Shown in pieces: positions 31,294 through 39,205 of a DNA stretch of 48,341 nt; the first letter of the stretch is position 1, and each line of letters opens with the position of its first letter. A program made the translations under genes and the position numbers. The stretch is from a virus. The stretch covers positions 1 to 48,341 of the IMG/VR virus record IMGVR_UViG_3300042897_000614; one strand, written 5' to 3'. The notes beneath the pieces are model-generated. The model had not been told where the DNA came from and did not search any database. It worked only from the letters and a program-made list of their open reading frames with translations.

Positions 31294-32973
31294 ATGAGTC
31301 TTAATAATTTAAATAATGAAATGTTTGCAGTAGATCCGCTAGTAGCTACTGTATTTAAGAAAATTCCTAAATCTGATGTAAAATGTAGTTTATTTTTTGC
31401 ATATAAAACATGGACAATTCCATCTGGTAGTTCGTCAAACTTAATAACACCACTTAAAGCAAAATATTGTACTACTCAAACGTTATTAACGAGTGGCGCA
31501 TTAGCAAATAAAGATAAAAATGCTAATGGTAGTTTACAAACAGTAACATATCATTCAATTAATAATTTAGTTTATAAACGTAAAAATCAACCATATCATA
31601 CATATGGTGGTACTAATTTAAATAATACTAAAAAAGCATTATATGAATCAGCATCCATCTTATCATTTCCATATGCGGTAGTCGGCGAAGGTATTAAACC
31701 TGCATCATTTACATTTAATATACCTGGTACGGCATCTTTAAAAAGTGATAACTATGGTAATATTTATGATACTGGTATCGATACAAGTTCAATTATATCT
31801 AATACTAAGTTTTATGAAGGATTTAATGAATACTTCGATAGTACTAGGATATCTAATGTATTTAAATCATTAACCGCTGACACATGGCAAAGTTACAGTG
31901 GTGGTACTATGTTTCAATCTATCGAAGGTGTACCAACTACATCTGGAACTCAAAAATCAGTTGGATATGCTGCGCGATTTAATAATGTACCTACTGATGG
32001 CGTTGCTACTAAGATTAATGGTTCTTATAATAAAACAGATGATTATTCAGTATCATTTTGGATATATACACCTACTTATAAAATTGCAGAATCGCATGTA
32101 GTTGGATTAGATTCAAACCCGATATATCAAAATGGTATTGCTATGTATAGATGGCAGGGTGATAAATATCCATTTGACATAGTATTAACGTACGATAGAA
32201 TAAAATTTGAAATTGCTAGTGATTCGTCTAATCGTACATATATGTATTCCGTAACATCAATACCAACAGCATCATGGACACATGTTGTATGCCAAAAAAC
32301 AGGAAGTAATATAGAATTATATATTAATGGAACATTTAATACAAGTGCGTCGAGTGCATCATGGATAAATAAGACTGATACTAGTATTAGTAAGAATATT
32401 AATGAATTAACAATTGGTAATAAGATTTATCAATGGAATTATAAAAATTCTGCGAATACGTACCAATTAACTAGACCGTTAAATGGTTCTATAGATGAAT
32501 TACGAATATATAATAAAGCACTTTCAGTTGCACAAATTTCTTTATTAAATAATAGAAATGAAACTACTGGTTCATTTTTACAAACAAATATTGTAGGTAC
32601 TGTATTTCATAAACATGGATTAGCTGTAATATCTAGTCCACTTCCTAAATATAATAATATATTAAATTCAAACTATACTACTACACATAACAGTACTAAA
32701 CGATTATATGAATTTAATGTATTAACTCGAGTACTTGCTAGTGAATTCAATATGTCGACAAATATGTCGTTATTAACAACTAATACTAATCAGTTACAAT
32801 CATTTACTACAGGTAGTGATTTTTCGCCATATATAACAACAATTGGATTATATAATAAACATGGTCAGTTATTAGCAGTTGGTAAATTAGGACAAGCAAT
32901 AAAAAAACGTGATGATGTTAATATGAATTTTGTAATACGTATTGATTTAGATATGAATATTCCAGGAAAATAA
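31294..32973 (+). CDS. Adhesin-like virion protein with LamG domain, 559 aa
   Basis: Residues 225-415 form a LamG/concanavalin A-like sandwich: AARFNNVPTDG, DYSVSFWIYTPT, SWTHVVCQKTGSNIELYING, NELTIGNK, and GSIDELRIYNKALS, the classic last strand of LamG-3 domains. The N-terminal 200 residues are a separate domain with SILSFPYAVVGEGIKPASF, and the C-terminal 50 residues are the module shared with the upstream gene (YITTIGLYN at residue 512). It is expressed from the promoter in the upstream terminator. Likely binds surface carbohydrate and is fixed to the tail by the shared module. Confidence 0.75.
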   Translation: MSLNNLNNEMFAVDPLVATVFKKIPKSDVKCSLFFAYKTWTIPSGSSSNLITPLKAKYCTTQTLLTSGALANKDKNANGSLQTVTYHSINNLVYKRKNQPYHTYGGTNLNNTKKALYESASILSFPYAVVGEGIKPASFTFNIPGTASLKSDNYGNIYDTGIDTSSIISNTKFYEGFNEYFDSTRISNVFKSLTADTWQSYSGGTMFQSIEGVPTTSGTQKSVGYAARFNNVPTDGVATKINGSYNKTDDYSVSFWIYTPTYKIAESHVVGLDSNPIYQNGIAMYRWQGDKYPFDIVLTYDRIKFEIASDSSNRTYMYSVTSIPTASWTHVVCQKTGSNIELYINGTFNTSASSASWINKTDTSISKNINELTIGNKIYQWNYKNSANTYQLTRPLNGSIDELRIYNKALSVAQISLLNNRNETTGSFLQTNIVGTVFHKHGLAVISSPLPKYNNILNSNYTTTHNSTKRLYEFNVLTRVLASEFNMSTNMSLLTTNTNQLQSFTTGSDFSPYITTIGLYNKHGQLLAVGKLGQAIKKRDDVNMNFVIRIDLDMNIPGK

Positions 32974-33000
32974 TAAATTTAAATAATTGAAGAAATATAT

Positions 33001-34395
33001 ATGAAAACTGTATTAAATAAAATTTTATTAAAATTAGCTGAATCTGAATTAGCTAATCCGAATATATCACCAATTAACGAACAAGCTTGGGATAAACTTA
33101 AAGGTTTATTTAAACGAGATAAATATGATTATAATAAAACTACTAGTAGTGCACGAGAAGATAACGATGGGGATGTTATTAATATTGCTAACTATATAAT
33201 AGATCCACCGATGGAATATGCTACAATTGATAGTCCATGGGGTAAATGGCGACCTGCACAAGGCCGAAGACATTTAGGTATCGATATGCGAACAGATCCA
33301 GGTACTCCTGTTTATGCCGTCCGACCGGGAACTGTAGTTAAAATCGGTGATGACCCAACTGGGTGGGGTACATATGTTATTACTAAACATGAACCATTTA
33401 AATCAGCTGCTACTACACTAGGTGAAACGTTTTATGCATTATATGCACATTTAAGCAATATATCGGTTTCAGTTGGAAGTGAATTAGATTTTGGTACTGT
33501 TATTGGTAAAAGTGGGGGTGCATTTGGAACTCCTGGCGCTGGTAATTCATCTGGACCACATTTACATTTTGAAATAAAAACATCGGAAGAAGGTGGATCG
33601 ATCGATCCAGTTAAATTTTACGCAAAATACGGTAATACGTTTGAAAATCAACCGATACAACATTATAAATCTAGTAAAACTACAAAAAACATAAAATCTC
33701 CAGATTATATAGTTAATCCTGAAAGTGTAAAAACATCGACAATTGTACCAATCGAAACTGAGATTACAAATGATGTAAAAAATGATATTATATCCGGCGA
33801 AACTGTACTAGATGGATTTAAAATATATATGTTACCGGGTGACGAAACATATATGTATGGAATTCCGACTGATGAATTACCAAATGTAAAATATGATTGG
33901 TGGACTGTATCAGATACATTGAGTTCGTGGGTATCATTAAAATCTAAATTATCTCCGAATAAATATAATAAAGCTTTATCGATATTAAATACAGCTTTCC
34001 CGGGTGCTTTAGATCTGAATAAATTAGATACTACTACAACTGTACCGATTGCATCGACGTCGACATCAGCAAATCGTGCAACAACTCAAAATAAACCAAC
34101 ATCTACAGCGAAAAACAAAAAATCAGTATTTTCATATTTAGTAAAAGGTACTGTATATACATCGGATTCTGTATTAAAAAATAAACCAACATATAAATTA
34201 TACAATTATAATAGTACACAGAAAAAATTTATACATGCGAGTAATGGTAAAATCGATGCAACAGATAGTATTATATATTTAGGACATGATTCGGAAAATA
34301 ATTATATGTACGTACAAATTGTAAGTGCTGGTATTGATCCTGGTAATAAGAATAAATATTGGATAAGTGTTAATGATATTGAATTAAAAAAATAA
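33001..34395 (+). CDS. M23 (lysostaphin-type) metallopeptidase with packaging-type leader, 464 aa
   Basis: Residues 78-195 form a complete M23 domain: His91 and Asp95 in RRHLGIDMRTDPGTPVYA, His150 in LYAHLSN, and His187/His189 in GPHLHFEI, giving the zinc ligands and catalytic histidine. It should cut peptide cross-links in peptidoglycan. The N-terminus (MKTVLNKILLKLAE) is a basic amphipathic helix ending in L-A-E before Ser, like other leaders here; a second site (INE before Gln) is near residue 27. The C-terminal 260 residues include a Thr-rich linker and two small domains that may bind wall or tail. It lies between tail and DNA genes; a tail-tip or packaged location is inferred. Confidence 0.85.
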   Translation: MKTVLNKILLKLAESELANPNISPINEQAWDKLKGLFKRDKYDYNKTTSSAREDNDGDVINIANYIIDPPMEYATIDSPWGKWRPAQGRRHLGIDMRTDPGTPVYAVRPGTVVKIGDDPTGWGTYVITKHEPFKSAATTLGETFYALYAHLSNISVSVGSELDFGTVIGKSGGAFGTPGAGNSSGPHLHFEIKTSEEGGSIDPVKFYAKYGNTFENQPIQHYKSSKTTKNIKSPDYIVNPESVKTSTIVPIETEITNDVKNDIISGETVLDGFKIYMLPGDETYMYGIPTDELPNVKYDWWTVSDTLSSWVSLKSKLSPNKYNKALSILNTAFPGALDLNKLDTTTTVPIASTSTSANRATTQNKPTSTAKNKKSVFSYLVKGTVYTSDSVLKNKPTYKLYNYNSTQKKFIHASNGKIDATDSIIYLGHDSENNYMYVQIVSAGIDPGNKNKYWISVNDIELKK

Positions 34396-34400
34396 AAGTT

Positions 34401-34892
34401 ATGGCAAAAAATCATTGGCATTCTGGTAAATCTACTGGCATACGAGCTGAAGCATATAAATATGGTTATAAGTCAGGGTTGGAATTAACGGTTTCGAATT
34501 CTATTATAGAATCAGAGTATGAATTGAAATATGAAACTGAAACTGTTAATTACGTAGTTCCTGAACGAAAAGCAAAGTATACTCCTGATTTCGTATTTAC
34601 AAAAAAGACTGGTAAATTGATGTTGATTGAAACAAAAGGTCGATGGACTGCAATTGATCGACAAAAAATGAAACATGTATTAGCATCCAATCCTGGCATA
34701 GATATTAGATTAGTATTCCAAAATCCTACACAAAAAATATCTAAAACTAGCAAAACTACATATGAAGATTATGCTATAAAACTAGGAATTACTCATATTG
34801 CTAAAAAATCAATTCCTGGTGAATGGTTATTGGAATGTGTTAAGAAAGGTGAGAATCCAACCGATGTTTCATCTTTTTTTAAACAAAGTTAA
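34401..34892 (+). CDS. Endonuclease I, T7 gp3-like Holliday-junction resolvase, 163 aa
   Basis: The PD-(D/E)xK core of T7 endonuclease I is visible: Glu28 in KSGLELTV, Asp63 in YTPDFVFTK, and Glu77-x-Lys79 in LIETKGRW, with spacing close to T7 (Glu20, Asp55, Glu65, Lys67). The length is near that of T7 gp3 (149 aa). The enzyme cuts branched DNA to release replication and recombination intermediates before packaging; T4 uses the unrelated gp49. A basic start follows an A-rich leader 5 bases after the peptidase gene. The downstream primase and Mre11-Rad50 genes fit a recombination block. Confidence 0.87.
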   Translation: MAKNHWHSGKSTGIRAEAYKYGYKSGLELTVSNSIIESEYELKYETETVNYVVPERKAKYTPDFVFTKKTGKLMLIETKGRWTAIDRQKMKHVLASNPGIDIRLVFQNPTQKISKTSKTTYEDYAIKLGITHIAKKSIPGEWLLECVKKGENPTDVSSFFKQS

Positions 34893-34900
34893 TGAAAAGG

Positions 34901-34936
34901 TTGGATTTGTGAAATTTATTTACTATAACATTAATG
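34901..34936 (+). promoter_or_regulatory. Possible TTGGAT-type promoter
   Basis: TTG at 34901-34903, 20 bases, then TATAACATTAATG at 34924. The first element and spacing match the other four sites; the second element is weaker. It would transcribe the structured leader at 34961-35017. Confidence 0.4.
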
Positions 34937-34960
34937 TTGATGTAATTTATTATATTAATA

Positions 34961-35017
34961 GATTAATTCATTTATTGAATTGATCGTTAAGCCAGGAATG
35001 AAATGTATGTGCTTAAC
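34961..35017 (+). ncRNA. Two adjacent hairpins in the primase leader
   Basis: Hairpin 1: GATTAATTCA (34961-34970) and TGAATTGATC (34976-34985) form 10 pairs (one T-G) around TTTAT. Hairpin 2, directly after: GTTAAGC (34986-34992) pairs with GCTTAAC (35011-35017) around an 18-base loop with more G than its surroundings. No known RNA family is recognised. It could be a small RNA or a regulatory leader. The rest of the 190-base gap is AT-rich and holds no gene. Confidence 0.45.
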
Positions 35018-35043
35018 TAATATTAATTATTAATAATATAATA

Positions 35044-35051
35044 TATATTTG
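35044..35051 (+). promoter_or_regulatory. TATATTTG, Bacteroidota -7 element
   Basis: An exact TAnnTTTG, 32 bases after hairpin 2 begins to close and 39 bases before the primase start. A matching TTG at the expected upstream distance is missing, so the promoter is only tentative. Confidence 0.35.
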
Positions 35052-35082
35052 GTATATTAATTAATTTATTATATAATATAAT

Positions 35083-36027
35083 ATGAAGAATATAAATTTA
35101 TTACAGTTACTTGAATCTATATTAGGTAAAGGTAAATCTACATCTGGTAATAATATTGCATTCTTTTCTCCATTCGTATCTCACTATAAACCTAAATTAG
35201 AAATTGATATTAATACAACATCTACTGGAGAAAATCCATGGCACTGTTGGATATCTGATAAAAAAGGTAGATCTATAATATCATTATTTAAACAATTAAA
35301 TCTATCAAAAGATAAATTCGATCAGTTATCTAGAATAATCGATGTAGCAAAATATAGAACTAATACTCCCACTACAGAAAAAGTAATTGCATTACAATTG
35401 CCAGATGAATATAAACCATTATGGATTTCTAAAGTATCTCCAGATTATAGAAATGCAATTCATTATTTAAAAAATAGAGGTGTTACTATATTTGATATTT
35501 TAAAATATAGAATCGGTTATTGTGAATCTGGCCAATATAGTGGTAAAATACTTATTCCTAGTTATGATGAAGATGGTCAATTAAATTATTTTGTATCTAG
35601 AGCATATTATAAAAGTGATACACAAAAACATAAGAATCCAAATATTTCAAAAGATATTATTGGATTTGATATGATGATTAATTGGTCAGAACCAATTGTT
35701 TTATGTGAAGGTGCATTTGATGCGATTGCTGTAAAAAGAAATGCAATTCCATTATTTGGAAAAATAATACAACCGGCACTCCAAAAGAAAATTATTGAAC
35801 AACGTGTTAAAGACATTTATATATGTCTAGATTCTGATGCAATTAAAAATGCATTAACTATTGCTGAGAAATTTATGGCCGAAGGTTTAAATGTGCATTT
35901 AATTGAAATACAAGATAGAGATGCATCTGAATTAGGATTTTTAACAATTAATAAAATTATAGAACAAACTCCAGAATTAACTTTTAACCGGTTAATGGAA
36001 TTAAGAATGTCATTATTATGGAAATAA
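35083..36027 (+). CDS. Toprim-domain DNA primase, 314 aa
   Basis: Residues 200-280 form a Toprim domain: Glu209 in VLCEGAFDAIAVKR and Asp250/Asp252 in ICLDSDAIKNALTIAEKFMA. Residues 100-190 fit a primase core (YLKNRGVTIFDILKYRIGYC, GKILIPSYDEDGQLNYFVSR). The N-terminus (NPWHCWISDKKGRSI) stands where DnaG-type enzymes have a CHC2 zinc finger, but the cysteines are mostly lost. It would make RNA primers for lagging-strand synthesis, as T4 gp61 does. It overlaps the Mre11-Rad50 gene by 10 bases, so they are translated together. Confidence 0.82.
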   Translation: MKNINLLQLLESILGKGKSTSGNNIAFFSPFVSHYKPKLEIDINTTSTGENPWHCWISDKKGRSIISLFKQLNLSKDKFDQLSRIIDVAKYRTNTPTTEKVIALQLPDEYKPLWISKVSPDYRNAIHYLKNRGVTIFDILKYRIGYCESGQYSGKILIPSYDEDGQLNYFVSRAYYKSDTQKHKNPNISKDIIGFDMMINWSEPIVLCEGAFDAIAVKRNAIPLFGKIIQPALQKKIIEQRVKDIYICLDSDAIKNALTIAEKFMAEGLNVHLIEIQDRDASELGFLTINKIIEQTPELTFNRLMELRMSLLWK

Positions 36028-39000
36028 AAAAAATAGAAACTGGTATAACTAAACTTAATAAATTATTTCATGTTTCAGATATACACATTAGAACACTAAA
36101 ACGACATACTGAATATAAAGAAGTGTTTGATCGTTTATTTTCATACATTACTGACAACGCAACTGAAAATGATGCTGTTGTAATTACTGGAGATATTGTT
36201 CATGCAAAATTAGATATGTCACCTGAATTGGTACAATTATTAGTATATTTCTTCAGTGGATTTAATATACCTACAATTGTTATATTAGGTAACCACGATA
36301 TGAATTTAAACAATATGCACCGAATAGATGCAATTTCTCCGATATTAGATGTCATTAATAAACCTAATATTACTTTTATAAAAGAGAATGGATTGTTTGA
36401 ATATGGGGGTGTTGTATTTAATCATATGGCAGTTGATGTAGCACCATCTAATTATATAATGGCTGATCAATTTGACGCTACATATAAAATTGCAATGCAC
36501 CATGGTGCTGTTAATTCTGCTAAAACAGATATTGGTTATACTATATCAAATGAAAATGTAACTACTGCAATGTTTGCTGGTCACAATATTACATTGTTAG
36601 GAGATATTCATAAACCGGCTCAATATTTAAATGATGAAAAAACTATTGCATATCCAGGAAGTTTAATTCAACAAAATTATGGTGAAGCATTAAATCATGG
36701 AATATTAGTTTGGGATATCGAAACTAGTTCGGCTGAGTTTGTAGAAATTGTTAATGACTATGGTTATGTTACATTTGAAGTTAATGATACCACATTAGTT
36801 AAATCACCAACTCAAGTACCATTGAAACCGCGTGTAAGGATAATATTTAATGGTACTACTGCAGCTGATATGAAAAAAATTATTACGATGATTCGTAGTA
36901 AGTATCAAGTGCAAGATATTTCAATACAACGTAAATCTGATTCTGTTACAGCAAATACTAATTCTAGTATCAATATTGGAAATGTAAGAGATGTTGAATA
37001 TCAAAACACATTAATAACTGATTATATTGGATTAACTTTTCCAATGGCAACAGCTGAGGAATTAGATGCAATTAGACATATTAATCGTACAATTAATTCA
37101 AAGTTGCCAGTATTAGATTCAGTTCGGCACGTAACTTGGCATCCGGTATCATTTAAATTTGATAATATGTTTTCATATGGTGAAAATAACATTATTAACT
37201 TTGAAAACATAAATGGTGTAAATGGTTTATTTGCAGCAAACACATCTGGTAAATCATCATTATTAGATGCAATTACTTATACTATTTTTGATAAATGTAG
37301 TAAAACTGGTAAAGCACATGAAGTATTAAATAATAAAAAATCACATTTTAAGGGTGAATTTTCTTTTGAAATGAATGGAATTATTTATACAATCATCCGG
37401 GAAGGTATTAAAAGAAAAGATGGGCATGTTAAGGTTAATGTTGAATTTTATACTGAATCGGAAAATTTAAATGGTGATGAACGAAGTGATACAAATAAAA
37501 ATATTCGTAAATATTTAGGTACATATGATGATTTTATATTAACTGCATTTTCATTACAGGCAGATAATAATAATTTTATTGAAAAGTCGCAAAGGGAACG
37601 AAAAGATTTATTATCTCAATTTTTGGATATTGCTGTATTCGAACAGTTATCAGCATTAGCTATTGATGATAGTAAAGAAACAGCTGGAAAGATTAAAGAA
37701 TATAAGAAGACTGATTTCGATATTATCATTACAGAATCAAATAATATTATTATCGATAATCAGGAATCAATAATTAATTTTGAAACTGATGAAGATGTAT
37801 TACAAGATAATCGAAATACAGCACAAAATGAAATTGTAGAATTAATTGAATCAAAACAACCAACTTCATATACAGGTCCATCAATTACCGAATTAGAAAA
37901 TAATGAAACTGAATTAACAAATAAAATCACTAAATTACAAAATGACATCGAACTGTCTGAAACAAAATTAGATAAATTAGCATCAGATTATTTAGTACTC
38001 AAAAAAAATATTCGTAAATATAATGAAACAGAATTAAAAACATCGGTCGACAAATTAAGTGTATATGAATCGGAAATTGCTGACATACAATTAACTGTTA
38101 ACCAACAACAGGAAATTATCAATGCAAAACAAGAAAAAATTAATCACCTTACCGACCATCAATATGATAAGGAATGCAAATACTGTACATCTAACATATT
38201 TGTACAAAACGCAATCGAAGCTCAAAATACAATTGAAACAGATTATCAGTTATTAAAATCATATCAACAAGAAATTGATACATTAACTGAATATACGAAT
38301 CATTTAACTAATTCTTTAACACACTATAACGAATTACAATCATATAAATTGCAACATACAACTAAGAATTCTGAAATTAAAACTGCAGAATTACAATTAC
38401 AAATTTTAGAAAATGAATTGCAAACTAATGAATCTGAATTAGAATCAACATTAGAACGACAAGGTTTATTTAAATTAAATGAATCTGCAATTATACATAA
38501 TGCTGCAGTTGATGTTAAAATAACAGAATTAAAAAGTTCAATTGAAACATATAATACTGATATCAAAACAACAAACAATTTAATTAAATCAATGCATGGT
38601 GCAATTGAGGTTGCTAAAACAAAAAAATCATTAGCAATTACTCAATTGGACATTTATAAGCAATTAGAAATTGAATATAAAGCATATGAATATTATTTAA
38701 AATCTGTTAGTAGAGATGGAGTACCATATGATATTATCTCAAAAGCTATTCCTAAAATTGAAACTGAAATAAACAATGTTTTAAATCAAGTTGTGGATTT
38801 TAATATGGTTCTTCAAACCGATGGTAAAAATATCAATGGATATATTATTTATGATGAAGATAACTTTTGGCCATTAGAATTAACATCTGGAATGGAAAGA
38901 TTTATTTCTTCGTTAGCAATTAGAATTGCATTAATTAATGTATCCGCATTACCTCGTCCTAACTTTATAGCAATTGATGAAGGTTGGGGTAGTTTAGATC

Positions 39001-39158
39001 AAGAACATATTTCAGCAGTTGTTAATTTATTTGAATACTTTAGAACTAAATTTGATTTCTCAATTATTATATCACATGTTGATTCTATGCGTGATATGGT
39101 TGATAATTTAATTGAAGTAAACAAAATAAACGGATTTAGTCAAATCATTCATTTTTAG
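36018..39158 (+). CDS. Mre11-Rad50 (gp47-gp46, SbcD-SbcC) fusion protein, 1046 aa
   Basis: Residues 1-330 form the Mre11/gp47 phosphoesterase: Asp21 and His23 in VSDIHIR, Asp59 in TGDIVH, Asn92-His93-Asp94 in LGNHDMN, and later MHHGA, AGHN and LGDIHKPA. Residues 380-1046 form the Rad50/gp46 ATPase: Walker A with Lys412 (AANTSGKSS), long coiled coil, zinc hook CKYC (Cys720, Cys723), signature LTSGME near 956-960, and Walker B Asp987-Glu988 (FIAIDEG). In T4 these are two genes; here one uninterrupted frame joins them. The complex processes DNA ends for recombination-dependent replication and degrades host DNA. It ends just before the fibre gene, with an inverted repeat on its stop codon. Confidence 0.9.
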   Translation: MEIKKIETGITKLNKLFHVSDIHIRTLKRHTEYKEVFDRLFSYITDNATENDAVVITGDIVHAKLDMSPELVQLLVYFFSGFNIPTIVILGNHDMNLNNMHRIDAISPILDVINKPNITFIKENGLFEYGGVVFNHMAVDVAPSNYIMADQFDATYKIAMHHGAVNSAKTDIGYTISNENVTTAMFAGHNITLLGDIHKPAQYLNDEKTIAYPGSLIQQNYGEALNHGILVWDIETSSAEFVEIVNDYGYVTFEVNDTTLVKSPTQVPLKPRVRIIFNGTTAADMKKIITMIRSKYQVQDISIQRKSDSVTANTNSSINIGNVRDVEYQNTLITDYIGLTFPMATAEELDAIRHINRTINSKLPVLDSVRHVTWHPVSFKFDNMFSYGENNIINFENINGVNGLFAANTSGKSSLLDAITYTIFDKCSKTGKAHEVLNNKKSHFKGEFSFEMNGIIYTIIREGIKRKDGHVKVNVEFYTESENLNGDERSDTNKNIRKYLGTYDDFILTAFSLQADNNNFIEKSQRERKDLLSQFLDIAVFEQLSALAIDDSKETAGKIKEYKKTDFDIIITESNNIIIDNQESIINFETDEDVLQDNRNTAQNEIVELIESKQPTSYTGPSITELENNETELTNKITKLQNDIELSETKLDKLASDYLVLKKNIRKYNETELKTSVDKLSVYESEIADIQLTVNQQQEIINAKQEKINHLTDHQYDKECKYCTSNIFVQNAIEAQNTIETDYQLLKSYQQEIDTLTEYTNHLTNSLTHYNELQSYKLQHTTKNSEIKTAELQLQILENELQTNESELESTLERQGLFKLNESAIIHNAAVDVKITELKSSIETYNTDIKTTNNLIKSMHGAIEVAKTKKSLAITQLDIYKQLEIEYKAYEYYLKSVSRDGVPYDIISKAIPKIETEINNVLNQVVDFNMVLQTDGKNINGYIIYDEDNFWPLELTSGMERFISSLAIRIALINVSALPRPNFIAIDEGWGSLDQEHISAVVNLFEYFRTKFDFSIIISHVDSMRDMVDNLIEVNKINGFSQIIHF

Positions 39159-39201
39159 TATAGAATTATGTTTTGTAATATTTATATAAAAATGAATGAT
39201 T
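39143..39201 (+). promoter_or_regulatory. 15-bp inverted repeat enclosing a late promoter, before the fibre start
   Basis: AATCATTCATTTTTA (39143-39157) is the exact reverse complement of TAAAAATGAATGATT (39187-39201). The left arm covers the stop codon of the Mre11-Rad50 gene and the right arm ends 4 bases before the fibre ATG. The 29-base loop holds TATTTATA (39179-39186). Confidence 0.75.
39179..39186 (+). promoter_or_regulatory. Late box TATTTATA
   Basis: An exact box, 27 bases before the fibre ATG at 39206, in the loop of the inverted repeat at 39143-39201. Confidence 0.65.
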
Positions 39202-39205
39202 CTAT

